From Verrucomicrobiota bacterium (GTDB taxonomy: Bacteria; Verrucomicrobiota; Verrucomicrobiia; Verrucomicrobiales; DEV007): 35,723 bases of DNA. The position numbers and the translations under genes were made by a program. The stretch lies in contig DAOUQC010000053.1 of NCBI GenBank assembly GCA_030625775.1, positions 1 to 35,723 of the forward strand, read 5' to 3'. How positions within the stretch are numbered: position 1 is the stretch's first letter; every line of letters begins with the position of its first letter. Positions 25,807 through 33,813 of the stretch are shown here, piece by piece. The notes beneath the pieces are model-generated. The model was not told the DNA's origin. It did not search any database and saw only the letters and a list, made by a program, of their open reading frames with translations.

Positions 25807-26331
25807 ATGGAAGAGCAGAACAAGCTAATGAGCAAAGCCCGCACGTTATGGCGTGTAGTGAAAAGAGGGTTGCAACATGCTTTGTTCCCAATGCTGGTAT
25901 TGGTGGTATTTTCTTTGATCGTGAAAGAAAACTACCCGTTTTCGAATTTTCCGATGTATTCCAAAATGTCGCCGTCTACTGAATATTATATTCTGGAGGA
26001 TGGAGAGGGGCAGGCACTTCCTGTGAAAAACTGTTTTGGTCTCAGCGCATCCGCACTGAAAAAAATGTATGTGAAACGGCTGGATAAACTGGCGGTTAAA
26101 AGGTCCGAGGAGAAGGGTTATCAAATGCGTCGGCCAAAATTGTCATTAGAGGACCAGGGGGCAGCCGGAGAGGATTTGCTGGATTACCTGTTGCCCAGAG
26201 GGGATAAAATTGTTTGGTGGAAAAAAAACCGCCCGGATGTCATTAGAGTGGTTAGGGTAGTGATCGAGAGAGAGGATGACCGGGGTTTGATAGAGACACC
26301 GACTGTTCTGGTTGAGCGTAGGCTGAACTAG
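25807..26331 (+). CDS. Single-pass membrane protein of an uncharacterised two-gene unit
   Basis: A 174-residue protein of unrecognised family. After a basic N-terminus there is one membrane helix (about 25-40, ALFPMLVLVVFSLIV), immediately followed by KENYPFSNFPMYSKMSP. This proline/aromatic signature is seen next to membrane anchors in proteins paired with HTTM-like membrane proteins. The rest is a soluble, charged domain of about 120 residues, probably on the outside. The start is taken as ATG 25807. ATG 25828 (MSKARTL) is equally possible, and an earlier frame start at 25729 would run into the DUF1501 relic. The stop is 8 bp before the next gene, which implies cotranscription. Confidence 0.65.
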   Translation: MEEQNKLMSKARTLWRVVKRGLQHALFPMLVLVVFSLIVKENYPFSNFPMYSKMSPSTEYYILEDGEGQALPVKNCFGLSASALKKMYVKRLDKLAVKRSEEKGYQMRRPKLSLEDQGAAGEDLLDYLLPRGDKIVWWKKNRPDVIRVVRVVIEREDDRGLIETPTVLVERRLN

Positions 26332-26339
26332 GACAAATC

Positions 26340-27290
26340 ATGACTACCACGATGCAGCAAACAATTTCCAAATACTGGCAAGTGCCGGCTCGGGGCTTCT
26401 GGGAATGGTTTTTCATGCGCCTGTGTTTTGCCGGGGTAGTGTGGTGGTCACTTCCCCACCCGGGCTCGATGGTGGTTATGGATTCACAACCTTACCCGAC
26501 CGGCCTGGCAAATTATATTGATCTGACTTTTTTTGCCGACCCCCAGGTTTACCGGATTTGTTATTATCTTTTATGTGGGGCTTTGATTTTATATTCACTG
26601 GGATTGCTGTTGCCCTTGGCCCTCCCCACGGCTGCCGGTATTCACATTGGCATGATCACGCTCCACAATTCGCAGGGGGCAACCCATCACTCGTTCCAAC
26701 TGGTTTCGCTGATCCTGCTGGCGCAGTGGGTGGTGTGCTGGATCCCCTGGGTGAGACGGCTTTTTGGGAAGCCTCCCTTGAAACTACCGGAGGGGCTGAA
26801 GTGGCGTGATTACATGGCCTGGTATAGTCTGCAGGTGATCGCTGCAGCTTATGTGATTGCCGGTGTTATCAAGCTGATAAATACCGACGGCAGATGGATT
26901 ATTGACTCGCCCAATCTGGCGGTGCAGATGATGAAGACCAATGCCCAGAACTATTACAACTGGTTGCAGGCCGACGCCGTTTACGAGCAACGGGCAACGG
27001 TGGCCCAGTTCATGATCGATAATCCGAATGTCACTCGTTTGTTTTTGGGGACGGGTTTGTTGATTGAGTTGCTGGCTTTTTTGTTGCTGGTGAATCGTGC
27101 GTGGGCCCTGGTGATGGGGGTTTTTATCCTTGCCCTGCATTGGGGAATCGATATGACGATGGGTCTGACTTTCAAATACCAGATGGCCGTGGTGGCGATT
27201 TTTTTGATCAATGTGCCGTTTTGGGCGGGCTGGTTGGGGCGGAAGATTTTTGCTAAAAAAGGCGAGGGGATGCTTTCTTCAGATGTATAG
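26340..27290 (+). CDS. Polytopic membrane protein, HTTM/DoxX-like
   Basis: A 316-residue protein with about seven hydrophobic segments, including ICYYLLCGALILYSLGLLLP, LVSLILLAQWVVCWIPW, LIELLAFLLLVNRAWALVMG and MAVVAIFLINVPFWAGWLG. Conserved-looking loops such as GATHHSFQ and ALHWGIDMTMGLTFKYQM hold histidines near the membrane face. The overall plan resembles HTTM (vitamin-K-carboxylase-like) and DoxX-like membrane proteins, but the assignment is tentative and no catalytic claim is made. The start is ATG 26340, with AGGA of the preceding stop region (TAGGACAAATC) as its ribosome-binding site. Together with the preceding gene it forms a two-gene unit convergent with the flavoprotein gene. 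Confidence 0.6.
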   Translation: MTTTMQQTISKYWQVPARGFWEWFFMRLCFAGVVWWSLPHPGSMVVMDSQPYPTGLANYIDLTFFADPQVYRICYYLLCGALILYSLGLLLPLALPTAAGIHIGMITLHNSQGATHHSFQLVSLILLAQWVVCWIPWVRRLFGKPPLKLPEGLKWRDYMAWYSLQVIAAAYVIAGVIKLINTDGRWIIDSPNLAVQMMKTNAQNYYNWLQADAVYEQRATVAQFMIDNPNVTRLFLGTGLLIELLAFLLLVNRAWALVMGVFILALHWGIDMTMGLTFKYQMAVVAIFLINVPFWAGWLGRKIFAKKGEGMLSSDV

Positions 27291-27354
27291 AAAAAATCAG
27301 AAAGAGCGGGGTGAAAAAAAGGATGCTTGGTGGCGGTTGACGGAATTTTGACTA

Positions 27355-28623
27355 TCAGGATACGAGTGGTGCTTGCCCGATTGCATGCCCTGCAAGATAA
27401 GCGGTCGTCCAGGCGTTTTGGAAATTGAAGCCACCGGTGATGCCATCGATGTCGAGGAGTTCGCCGGCGAAGTGGAGGCCGGGGCAGAGCCGGCTTTCCA
27501 TCGTTTGCAGATTGACTTCTTTCAAACGCACGCCGCCGCAGGTGACAAATTCATCTTTGTTCATGCTTTTGCCGACCACCTTGAAATACCCGTCCTGCAA
27601 TTCGGTGATTAGCTTTTGCTCTGTTGTTTTGGGAAGCTGTGACCAGGTGCAATCCGGTTGAACTCCAGCACTATGGCACAAACGCTGCCACAGTCTTTTG
27701 GGGATATTTTCAAATACGGAGGCGCCGCTGACACGGCGTTTGCCACCTTCCTGGCGAGCCTTGTCCAGTTGCTCCCTGGCTGCCTGGGAGTCTCCCAACC
27801 AATTAACCCGCAAGGTGAAATGATAGTCCAGTCCGGCCAGTTTGCGTGCACCCCATGCGGACAAACGAAGAGCTGCCGGGCCGCTCAAGCCCCAATGGGT
27901 GATCAGGAGCGGTCCCGAGCTATTGAGTTTGGGTGTGCCTTGCACGATGAGTTTAGCCGAGGGGACTGACAATCCTTGCAGGCCTTCGATTCTTTCATCC
28001 GTGATTTTAAAAGTGAAGAGGGAGGGCACGGCGGCTTCGGTGCTGTGGCCAAGGTCCTGGGCGAGTTTTTCACCACTGACATTCCGAGTGCCGCCGGTCG
28101 CAAGCAGGATGGAATGACTGCTCAGCGTTTTGCCCTCATCGGTGGTAACTTCGAAGCGGGTACCGTTGTTTGTTGAATCGTTACCGTCGTTGCGTAGGAT
28201 TTTTTTGACTCCTTGAGAAAGTTTCATCTCAACGCCGGCTTTTCCGGCTTCGTTTAGCAAACAATCAATAATGGTCTGTGAGTCGTCTGTAGTGGGAAAC
28301 ATGCGCCCATCGCTTTCTGTTTTCAGTTGCACTCCACGAGATTCGAACCAGTCGACGGTGTCTTGTGCTCCCCAGCGATGAAGGGGCCCTAGCAGGGCAC
28401 GTTCGCCACGAGGATAGCTGAGGCTCATTTGCCTGGAGTCAAAGCAGGCGTGGGTGACATTGCAACGACCCCCACCAGAGATTTTCACTTTGCCGAGAAA
28501 GTGCGGGGACTTTTCCAGAATGAGAATGCGTGCGTCGTTGCCCAGTTCACTTGCTGCGGTGAGGGCACCAAAAAATCCTGCGGCGCCTCCGCCGATAACG
28601 ATCAGATCCCATGTTTTGTGCAT
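27355..28623 (-). CDS. BaiN/HI0933-family FAD-dependent oxidoreductase
   Basis: A 422-residue cytoplasmic flavoprotein. It opens with the dinucleotide-binding motif VIGGGAAGFFGALTAA and then has GKVKISGGGRCNVTH, the hallmark of the HI0933/BaiN (RdsA) family. Further family stretches are LLATGGTRNVSG, THWGLSGPAALRLSAW, FVTCGGVRLKEVN, and the C-terminal FAD-contacting GLHFAGELLDIDGITGGFNFQNAW. Length and all motifs are normal. Some relatives reduce bile-acid intermediates, but most are uncharacterised, so the substrate is open. The start is ATG 28623. Upstream on its own strand lies a family 1 repeat. Confidence 0.92.
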   Translation of the reverse strand: MHKTWDLIVIGGGAAGFFGALTAASELGNDARILILEKSPHFLGKVKISGGGRCNVTHACFDSRQMSLSYPRGERALLGPLHRWGAQDTVDWFESRGVQLKTESDGRMFPTTDDSQTIIDCLLNEAGKAGVEMKLSQGVKKILRNDGNDSTNNGTRFEVTTDEGKTLSSHSILLATGGTRNVSGEKLAQDLGHSTEAAVPSLFTFKITDERIEGLQGLSVPSAKLIVQGTPKLNSSGPLLITHWGLSGPAALRLSAWGARKLAGLDYHFTLRVNWLGDSQAAREQLDKARQEGGKRRVSGASVFENIPKRLWQRLCHSAGVQPDCTWSQLPKTTEQKLITELQDGYFKVVGKSMNKDEFVTCGGVRLKEVNLQTMESRLCPGLHFAGELLDIDGITGGFNFQNAWTTAYLAGHAIGQAPLVS

Positions 28624-28735
28624 GGGTGTTCGATAGTCGGGGATGAGGGTGGGCTCAAGGGAAAGTGGATGGGGAAGAAGATAGCAGAGAGAGGGGGGAG
28701 AGCTATAGGTGTTTAGGCTGTAGGAATGAGGAGAA

Positions 28736-28844
28736 CGTGGGACAGAATTGCCTCTGGCTATCTCCGTTGCACTCCGGTTCCGATTTTGTCATTGTGAGGC
28801 GTAGAGAAGGGAGGAAGACGACAAATATGGAAATTTGTCCCACG
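28736..28844 (-). repeat. Family 1 dispersed element, copy D (short form, 109 bp)
   Basis: Ends are CGTGGGACAGAATT and AAATTTGTCCCACG, inverted repeats with one mismatch region. It lies in the opposite orientation to copy A: 28740-28775 is the exact reverse complement of 503-538. It occupies the divergent gap between the flavoprotein gene and the ECF sigma gene. The remaining flanks, 28624-28735 and 28845-28900, show no other gene. Confidence 0.75.
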
Positions 28845-28900
28845 AAGTGCAGACAGGCGGAGTCAATAAATGCAAATAGGACGATGATCACAGGGCTTTC

Positions 28901-28929
28901 TGTAACAAAACTCCGTTTTGAGGTTATAG
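28901..28929 (+). promoter_or_regulatory. Candidate ECF-type promoter of the sigma factor gene
   Basis: TGTAAC (28901-28906), 17 bp, then TTATAG (28924-28929). The extended left part TCTGTAACAAAAC recurs as TCTGTAACAGAAC at 31337-31349 with the same 17-bp spacing to TTAT. TGTAAC is an established -35 sequence for some ECF sigma factors (Bacillus SigX type). Position and repetition suggest that the sigma factor drives its own gene. Confidence 0.5.
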
Positions 28930-28985
28930 TAATATGAGGAAGGTAGCTGCTTTGTAAGCAGTTATGATTGTTATTGGAGTGCCTT

Positions 28986-29591
28986 ATGTGGCTGAATATG
29001 GAAAATCATCTGGATAGCGAAAGCGAAGGAGAGGTCGCTGAAGACGAATTGATCCGTGAAGTGCAGAACGGGAATCTGGCGGCTTTCGAGCAACTGATTC
29101 ACCTGCATTCATCGAGGTTGCGGGCTTTTGTGTCCATGCGTCTGCCGGTGTCCCATTTGATTGACGAGATCGCCCACGAGGCTTTTGTTTTTGCCTATCG
29201 CCATCTGGATGACTTCACCTTGGGCAGCAATTTCGGAGCCTGGCTGCGGGCGATCGCAAACAATCTGGTTCGAGCCGAAGTATTGCGTTACAGTCGCTCG
29301 GTCAAAAACCAGGCCAATTATCTTGAGCATTGTCTGGTGGAATCTGACACTGGGGAAGGGCTTGCGCCCGAATCACCGATAGTGCTTTATCTCGAGGAAT
29401 GTCTGGGAGATTTGCCGGACGGGCAGAGGGAGTTATTGCAGCGGCGTTATCGGCTCACGGAATCCACACGGGACATGGCGGAGGCGATGGGGCAGAGCGA
29501 GGCGTGGGTGCGCACGACTTTGTGCCGGGTAAGGCGGGCATTGCGAACTTGTGTGGAGGGTAAGCAGGAATTGAAGGTGGTGGCTAATTAA
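28986..29591 (+). CDS. ECF-subfamily RNA polymerase sigma factor
   Basis: A 201-residue sigma-70-like factor with only regions 2 and 4. Region 2 (about 30-105) includes AFEQLIHLHSSRLRAF, DEIAHEAFVFAYRHLDDF and FGAWLRAIANNLVR. Region 4 (about 140-190) includes LPDGQRELLQRRY and the helix-turn-helix segment TRDMAEAMGQSEAWVRTTLC, followed by RVRRALRTCV. The start is ATG 28986, which has GGAG six bases upstream. The TTG six codons earlier and the ATG at 28998 are alternatives. It directs RNA polymerase to a small set of promoters. It is 16 bp upstream of the FecR/LamG protein gene, the standard PVC arrangement in which the neighbour acts as a membrane regulator. Confidence 0.93.
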   Translation: MWLNMENHLDSESEGEVAEDELIREVQNGNLAAFEQLIHLHSSRLRAFVSMRLPVSHLIDEIAHEAFVFAYRHLDDFTLGSNFGAWLRAIANNLVRAEVLRYSRSVKNQANYLEHCLVESDTGEGLAPESPIVLYLEECLGDLPDGQRELLQRRYRLTESTRDMAEAMGQSEAWVRTTLCRVRRALRTCVEGKQELKVVAN

Positions 29592-29607
29592 TAGTGGGTA
29601 TTTAAGA

Positions 29608-31329
29608 ATGGAAAGCGACAGAACAGAACGATTGGATGCATACCTCGCCAGAGAATTGCAACAGAGTTCTGTGTCTCTGGTCGAGGCTGAGATCCGGGGG
29701 GATGAAGCGTTTAGCAAAGAGTTTGTGCTTCAGTCGCAGATGGATGCTGCTTTGACAGTGCTGCTGGCAGATGAAAAAAATACGCAGGATTTTGCCCAAG
29801 GGGTGATGGCCAGTGTGCAGACGGAGCCGGAGCGGGTCTTGGCAAAATCAATTTTATCAGAAATTCTTGATGAGCGTGAAGCGGCCAGTCAGCGGCATCA
29901 ACCCAGGGCTTTTGATTGGTGGGTGTGGACTAAGACGGCAGCCATTGCAGCGGTTGCGGCAGTTGCTGCGGTATGGGGCTTGCAGTCGGTGCAGTTGGAT
30001 TCCGGGAATGGTCAGGTGGCACCGCAGCCGAAATTCCTTGCTCGTTTAACGGTCGATGAGAATGCGCAATGGGATGAAAGCAGTTTGAAAGTCCGGGAAG
30101 ACGGGTGGCTGGGTTCGGGGCGCCTGAATTTGCAGAGCGGTCTGGCGGAGGTGACTTTTGGTTCGGGGGCACGGGTATTGCTGGAAGGTCCAGTGGTGTT
30201 CGATATCGAGCAGATGAACCGTGGGTTTTTGAAGCGGGGGCGGGCAACGGCTGAAGTGCCGGGACCGGCCAGCGGATTTGTGATCAATACCCCGCTGATG
30301 AATGTGGTGGATCTGGGAACTCGCTTCGGCCTGAAGGTGAAGAACAATGGTGAGTCGGAAGTTCATGTGATGCAGGGGGTGGTGGAAGTGAGCCGGAGCC
30401 GGGGACGTTCAGTGCCTTTGGTGCTGACGGAGGGGTTGGCGGTGCTTGCTGACAGGCGTCCGCAAAGTCGCTTGAAGCCACTTGTTTATGCTGGTCACGA
30501 GTTTGTCTTACCCGAGCAGGAGGCGAGCATTCTGGCGACGACCCGTTTTTTGCATTACGGCTTTGATGAATCCGGGGGTGCCGATATTGACGATACGGGA
30601 GTGGGAATGGCCGGGGGACCGTTTGATGTTTCGTTGTTGCCGGTGGAGGAGGGGGTAGCCCATGCTTCGCCAAAAAGGACCGCTGGAGTGGTGGGGCGAG
30701 GATTGGTGTTTGAGATGGGCTCCCGGATGGAGGCAAATGCTCCGTCGCGGTTGGCGGGCGGGACTCAAGCCTGGTCAATGATGTTGTGGATGAAAGTGCT
30801 GTCAAAAGCGGGGGGCAATGGGGAGCAGGAAATAGTGACTTGGGGATCGGGGGATCAGCCTTGGAAAATGGGTTGGAATGGCGATGCTGAAGCTGGCACC
30901 GAGGGAGCTTTGCGAGCTGACTATGGAAAAGGCTACGCAGTTGGCTCTACGGATTTGCGTGATGGGCGATGGCACCATTTGGCTTTGATTTTCATAGGAG
31001 CGGAAGAGAATGAGGAGCTGGCTTTGCACGGGGGAAATGAGCCGGAAGAAGCAGATTTGGTCGACGTGGCCACTCATACCCGGCTTTATGTGGATGGCAA
31101 ACTTGAATCCTTGAGTGGCGGACATTCCGAATTTGTGAATTCATTGTCAGCCGACTCAGAAAGCGAGCTTGCTTCATTTTCCTTGGGAGGAGGAGGGGGC
31201 TTTGCAGGCTGGTTGGATGAGTTTTATCTGTTTGAGGCGGCGGCTTCATCGGCAAGCGTATTAGAATTATATGAAATGGGTATACCCCGTGACAGCAAAG
31301 CCTTTAAAAATGGGGTGAATGAAAAATGA
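29608..31329 (+). CDS. FecR-domain transmembrane protein with C-terminal LamG domain
   Basis: A 573-residue type II membrane protein. Residues 1-100 are a cytoplasmic, acidic, helical region (DRTERLDAYLARELQQSSVS) that probably contacts the sigma factor. A membrane helix follows at about 107-126 (alanine/valine-rich). The FecR domain (about 145-265) contains GSGARVLLEGPVVFDI and the signature INTPLMNVVDLGTRFGLKV. Its HVMQGVVEVSR segment leads into a linker, then a LamG/concanavalin-like fold (about 310-565) with AWSMMLWMKV, DGRWHHLALIF and RLYVDGKLESL. The LamG part suggests binding of an extracellular glycan and signal transfer to the sigma factor. Proteins with this plan follow ECF sigma genes across Planctomycetes and Verrucomicrobiota. 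Control of the sigma factor is inferred from context. Confidence 0.9.
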   Translation: MESDRTERLDAYLARELQQSSVSLVEAEIRGDEAFSKEFVLQSQMDAALTVLLADEKNTQDFAQGVMASVQTEPERVLAKSILSEILDEREAASQRHQPRAFDWWVWTKTAAIAAVAAVAAVWGLQSVQLDSGNGQVAPQPKFLARLTVDENAQWDESSLKVREDGWLGSGRLNLQSGLAEVTFGSGARVLLEGPVVFDIEQMNRGFLKRGRATAEVPGPASGFVINTPLMNVVDLGTRFGLKVKNNGESEVHVMQGVVEVSRSRGRSVPLVLTEGLAVLADRRPQSRLKPLVYAGHEFVLPEQEASILATTRFLHYGFDESGGADIDDTGVGMAGGPFDVSLLPVEEGVAHASPKRTAGVVGRGLVFEMGSRMEANAPSRLAGGTQAWSMMLWMKVLSKAGGNGEQEIVTWGSGDQPWKMGWNGDAEAGTEGALRADYGKGYAVGSTDLRDGRWHHLALIFIGAEENEELALHGGNEPEEADLVDVATHTRLYVDGKLESLSGGHSEFVNSLSADSESELASFSLGGGGGFAGWLDEFYLFEAAASSASVLELYEMGIPRDSKAFKNGVNEK

Positions 31330-31338
31330 ACAAAAATC

Positions 31339-31367
31339 TGTAACAGAACCGGACGATGGTGTTATTC
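31339..31367 (+). promoter_or_regulatory. Candidate ECF-type promoter of the DUF1549/DUF1553 gene
   Basis: TGTAAC (31339-31344), 17 bp, then TTATTC (31362-31367), the same layout as the motif before the sigma gene. It starts 10 bp after the FecR gene's stop. A transcript from here would have a leader of about 145 bases before the ATG at 31520. A nearby TTGTTACTG (31370-31378) is partly inverted with CTGTAACAG and could be an operator or hairpin. Confidence 0.5.
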
Positions 31368-31519
31368 CCTTGTTACTGGGCACCTGCAGAATCAGTTGGT
31401 TCGCTCATCCCCCCTACATTCCCTCTCAGCCCTTAAGAATTTCTATTCACCCCCTCATGCTGGCTGCTTAGATTGCAGTAAAAATAATTTTCCCCGAAAA
31501 CAATTAGAGAAAGATAAGA

Positions 31520-33748
31520 ATGAATCGGAACAACATTACCAAACAAATAGGTGCCGCCTTGGTAGGCATGGTATTGATCACATCGTCGATTTCAGCGAAT
31601 GCCAGAGTGTGGAAAGACCAAAAAGGGCACGAAGTTGAGGCTGAATACGTGGGGTATGAAAAAACCGCACAGGGTTTGATGGTCAAATTGAAATCGGCAA
31701 AGGGGGATATCAAACTTCCTTTTTTGCAATTGAGTGCGGAAGACCAGGCCTATGTGAAAGAGCAAGCTGCGTCTCAAGCACCGGTACTTTCGGGGAGTCC
31801 CTCGCAAAAAATTGATCAGATGATCATGACAAAATTGAAAGCAGCTAATGCCGAAATCCGGGCTCGAGGTGCGGCTCTGTCAAAAGAGGAGGGCTTGAGC
31901 AAGCTTGAAAGACAAAAAAAAGCAGAGGAGCTGGTTTACGAGGAGAAGATGACCCTGCCAAACAAACGGATGTCGGATCAGCAGTTTGTGCGTCGCGTGT
32001 ATTTGGATATTGCTGGTCGTATTCCCACCTACAACGAGGCGGTGGATTTTCTTGAGTCAGGCGGTAAGGACAAACGTGCCAAGCTGATTGATGAACTGCT
32101 CGACTCGGAAGCGTACGTCATGAACATGTTCAATTGGTATAGTGACTTGCTGCGTATCCGCGACGGAGTGGTCATGGGTGGCGGAGGTCAGTTGAAGGCG
32201 ATCGGCTATGTGGATTGGGTGAAGGACAGTATCCGTGAGAACAAACCTTTCGACAAGATAGTGCAGGAAATGCTGACTGCGACAGGCACCTTGTGGGACA
32301 ATCCGGCGACGGGTTATCTTGTCACTGACAATGGCATGCCTTTGTGTAATTTGTCGAATACCTTCACGGTATTTCTGGGAACGGAAATCACCTGCGCCCA
32401 GTGTCACGACCACCCCTTTGAAGAGGTCTACCAGATGGACTTTTACAAAATGGCTTCATTTTTTGGTGAGACGAATACACGCGGCGGCGGAAGCATGATG
32501 GCGATGGGGAAGAAGAACCGTTCGCGCTCTGAGCGTGACCGCTTGAACAAGTTGCTGTTGGACGGAGGGAAATTACGGAAGAATGCAAAGACGGACAACC
32601 AACTGAATCAAATTCTTGGCACCTACGGCTACAATGTGAGTGATGGGGGGGGGAACAAGGTTAAACTTCCGCATGACTACAAGTATGATGACGCAGATCC
32701 CAACGCAGCTGTGGCTCCAGCGACTTATTTTGGTGAGAAAGTGGATGTGAGTAAACATGGGAGCCCTCGTCAGGCATTTGCTGTGTGGATGACTTCAAAA
32801 GAAAATCCTCGCTTCACCGTGAATCTGGTGAACAGGCTTTGGAAGCGTGCTTTTGGTTTGGCGCAGATTGAGCCGGTGGATAACATCCCGGGTGACCTTG
32901 GTGGTCAGGCACAGAATTACGAGTTGCTGAAGTTTCTGGAGGATACGATGCACGAGCTGGATTATGATGTGAGAGGCTTCATGCGGGTTCTATATAATAC
33001 TGACGCTTACCAACGTGAGGCGTGTCATGTGTCTCCGACGCTGACTCAGATTGATCGCGGGGAATACCATTTTGCCGAACCCGTTTTGCGTCGGATGACT
33101 GCCGAGCAGCTGTGGGATTCACTGGTGACCTTGACAACTTCAAACCCAGAATCGATGCAACGTCGGGGCTTGGAAGATTATCAAGCCGTGATGAACACCG
33201 ATCTGGCAACCCTTAAAACCGCGGATGAAGTGATGAATTTCAAGAAGCAGTTTGCTTCGGTCGGATCGATCAAGGGAATGAGCGGAGAGATGGGGAGTAA
33301 AGAGGCTATGGCTGCTTCGAGAGTGGGAGGAGAGCAGATGGTGAGAGCTTCTGAACTTGCCTTGCCGCAGCGACCCGGGACTTTCCTCAGGATGTTCGGT
33401 CAGTCGAATAAGCAGTTGATCGAAAACAACACCACCCTGGGCTCAACCCCGCAGGTGATGGCCTTGCTGAACGGAAAAATCACCAATCAGGTTCTGACTG
33501 ATGCCAAAGCTCATCTGGTTAATGAAGTGGTGAACAACACCCGCGGCAGAGGGGGGAAAACAGAGAAGATTTTCATGAGTATTCTGGGGCGTTTCCCCAC
33601 GACGGCCGAAAAAAGTGCAGCCTCCAGTGGCATGCGTGTTTCCAAAGACAAGGGCAAGCCGATGAACAAGGAAGCGATGGAAGTGGCCAAGATGGGGAAT
33701 GTGATATGGGCTTTATTGAATACCCGTGAATTTCTATTTATCCAATAA
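31520..33748 (+). CDS. SHD1-DUF1549-DUF1553 exported protein (PSD1/cytochrome-like family)
   Basis: A 742-residue protein with a signal peptide (about 1-28, ISANA-RV). An SLA1-homology-like domain follows, WKDQKGHEVEAEYVGYE through KLPFLQLSAEDQ (30-75). A charged helical linker leads to DUF1549, starting at DQQFVRRVYLDIAGRIPTYN and ending near the cytochrome-like heme motif CAQCHDHPFE (Cys292, Cys295, His296). DUF1553 fills the second half (about 410-720), with PRQAFAVWMTSKENPRFTVN and NRLWKRAFG. This pairing is the PSCyt2-PSD1 architecture of Planctomycetes and Verrucomicrobiota. It is periplasmic. The enzymatic role is unproven, though glycan or redox roles are often suggested. It is preceded by its own ECF-like promoter and followed by the DUF1501 gene after 65 bp. 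Confidence 0.92.
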   Translation: MNRNNITKQIGAALVGMVLITSSISANARVWKDQKGHEVEAEYVGYEKTAQGLMVKLKSAKGDIKLPFLQLSAEDQAYVKEQAASQAPVLSGSPSQKIDQMIMTKLKAANAEIRARGAALSKEEGLSKLERQKKAEELVYEEKMTLPNKRMSDQQFVRRVYLDIAGRIPTYNEAVDFLESGGKDKRAKLIDELLDSEAYVMNMFNWYSDLLRIRDGVVMGGGGQLKAIGYVDWVKDSIRENKPFDKIVQEMLTATGTLWDNPATGYLVTDNGMPLCNLSNTFTVFLGTEITCAQCHDHPFEEVYQMDFYKMASFFGETNTRGGGSMMAMGKKNRSRSERDRLNKLLLDGGKLRKNAKTDNQLNQILGTYGYNVSDGGGNKVKLPHDYKYDDADPNAAVAPATYFGEKVDVSKHGSPRQAFAVWMTSKENPRFTVNLVNRLWKRAFGLAQIEPVDNIPGDLGGQAQNYELLKFLEDTMHELDYDVRGFMRVLYNTDAYQREACHVSPTLTQIDRGEYHFAEPVLRRMTAEQLWDSLVTLTTSNPESMQRRGLEDYQAVMNTDLATLKTADEVMNFKKQFASVGSIKGMSGEMGSKEAMAASRVGGEQMVRASELALPQRPGTFLRMFGQSNKQLIENNTTLGSTPQVMALLNGKITNQVLTDAKAHLVNEVVNNTRGRGGKTEKIFMSILGRFPTTAEKSAASSGMRVSKDKGKPMNKEAMEVAKMGNVIWALLNTREFLFIQ

Positions 33749-33813
33749 GGGAGAGGGCATCAGGAAAGTGTCTGTAGCTGATTTAATATAAAAGTAAGAA
33801 AGGAAAGCAAATA

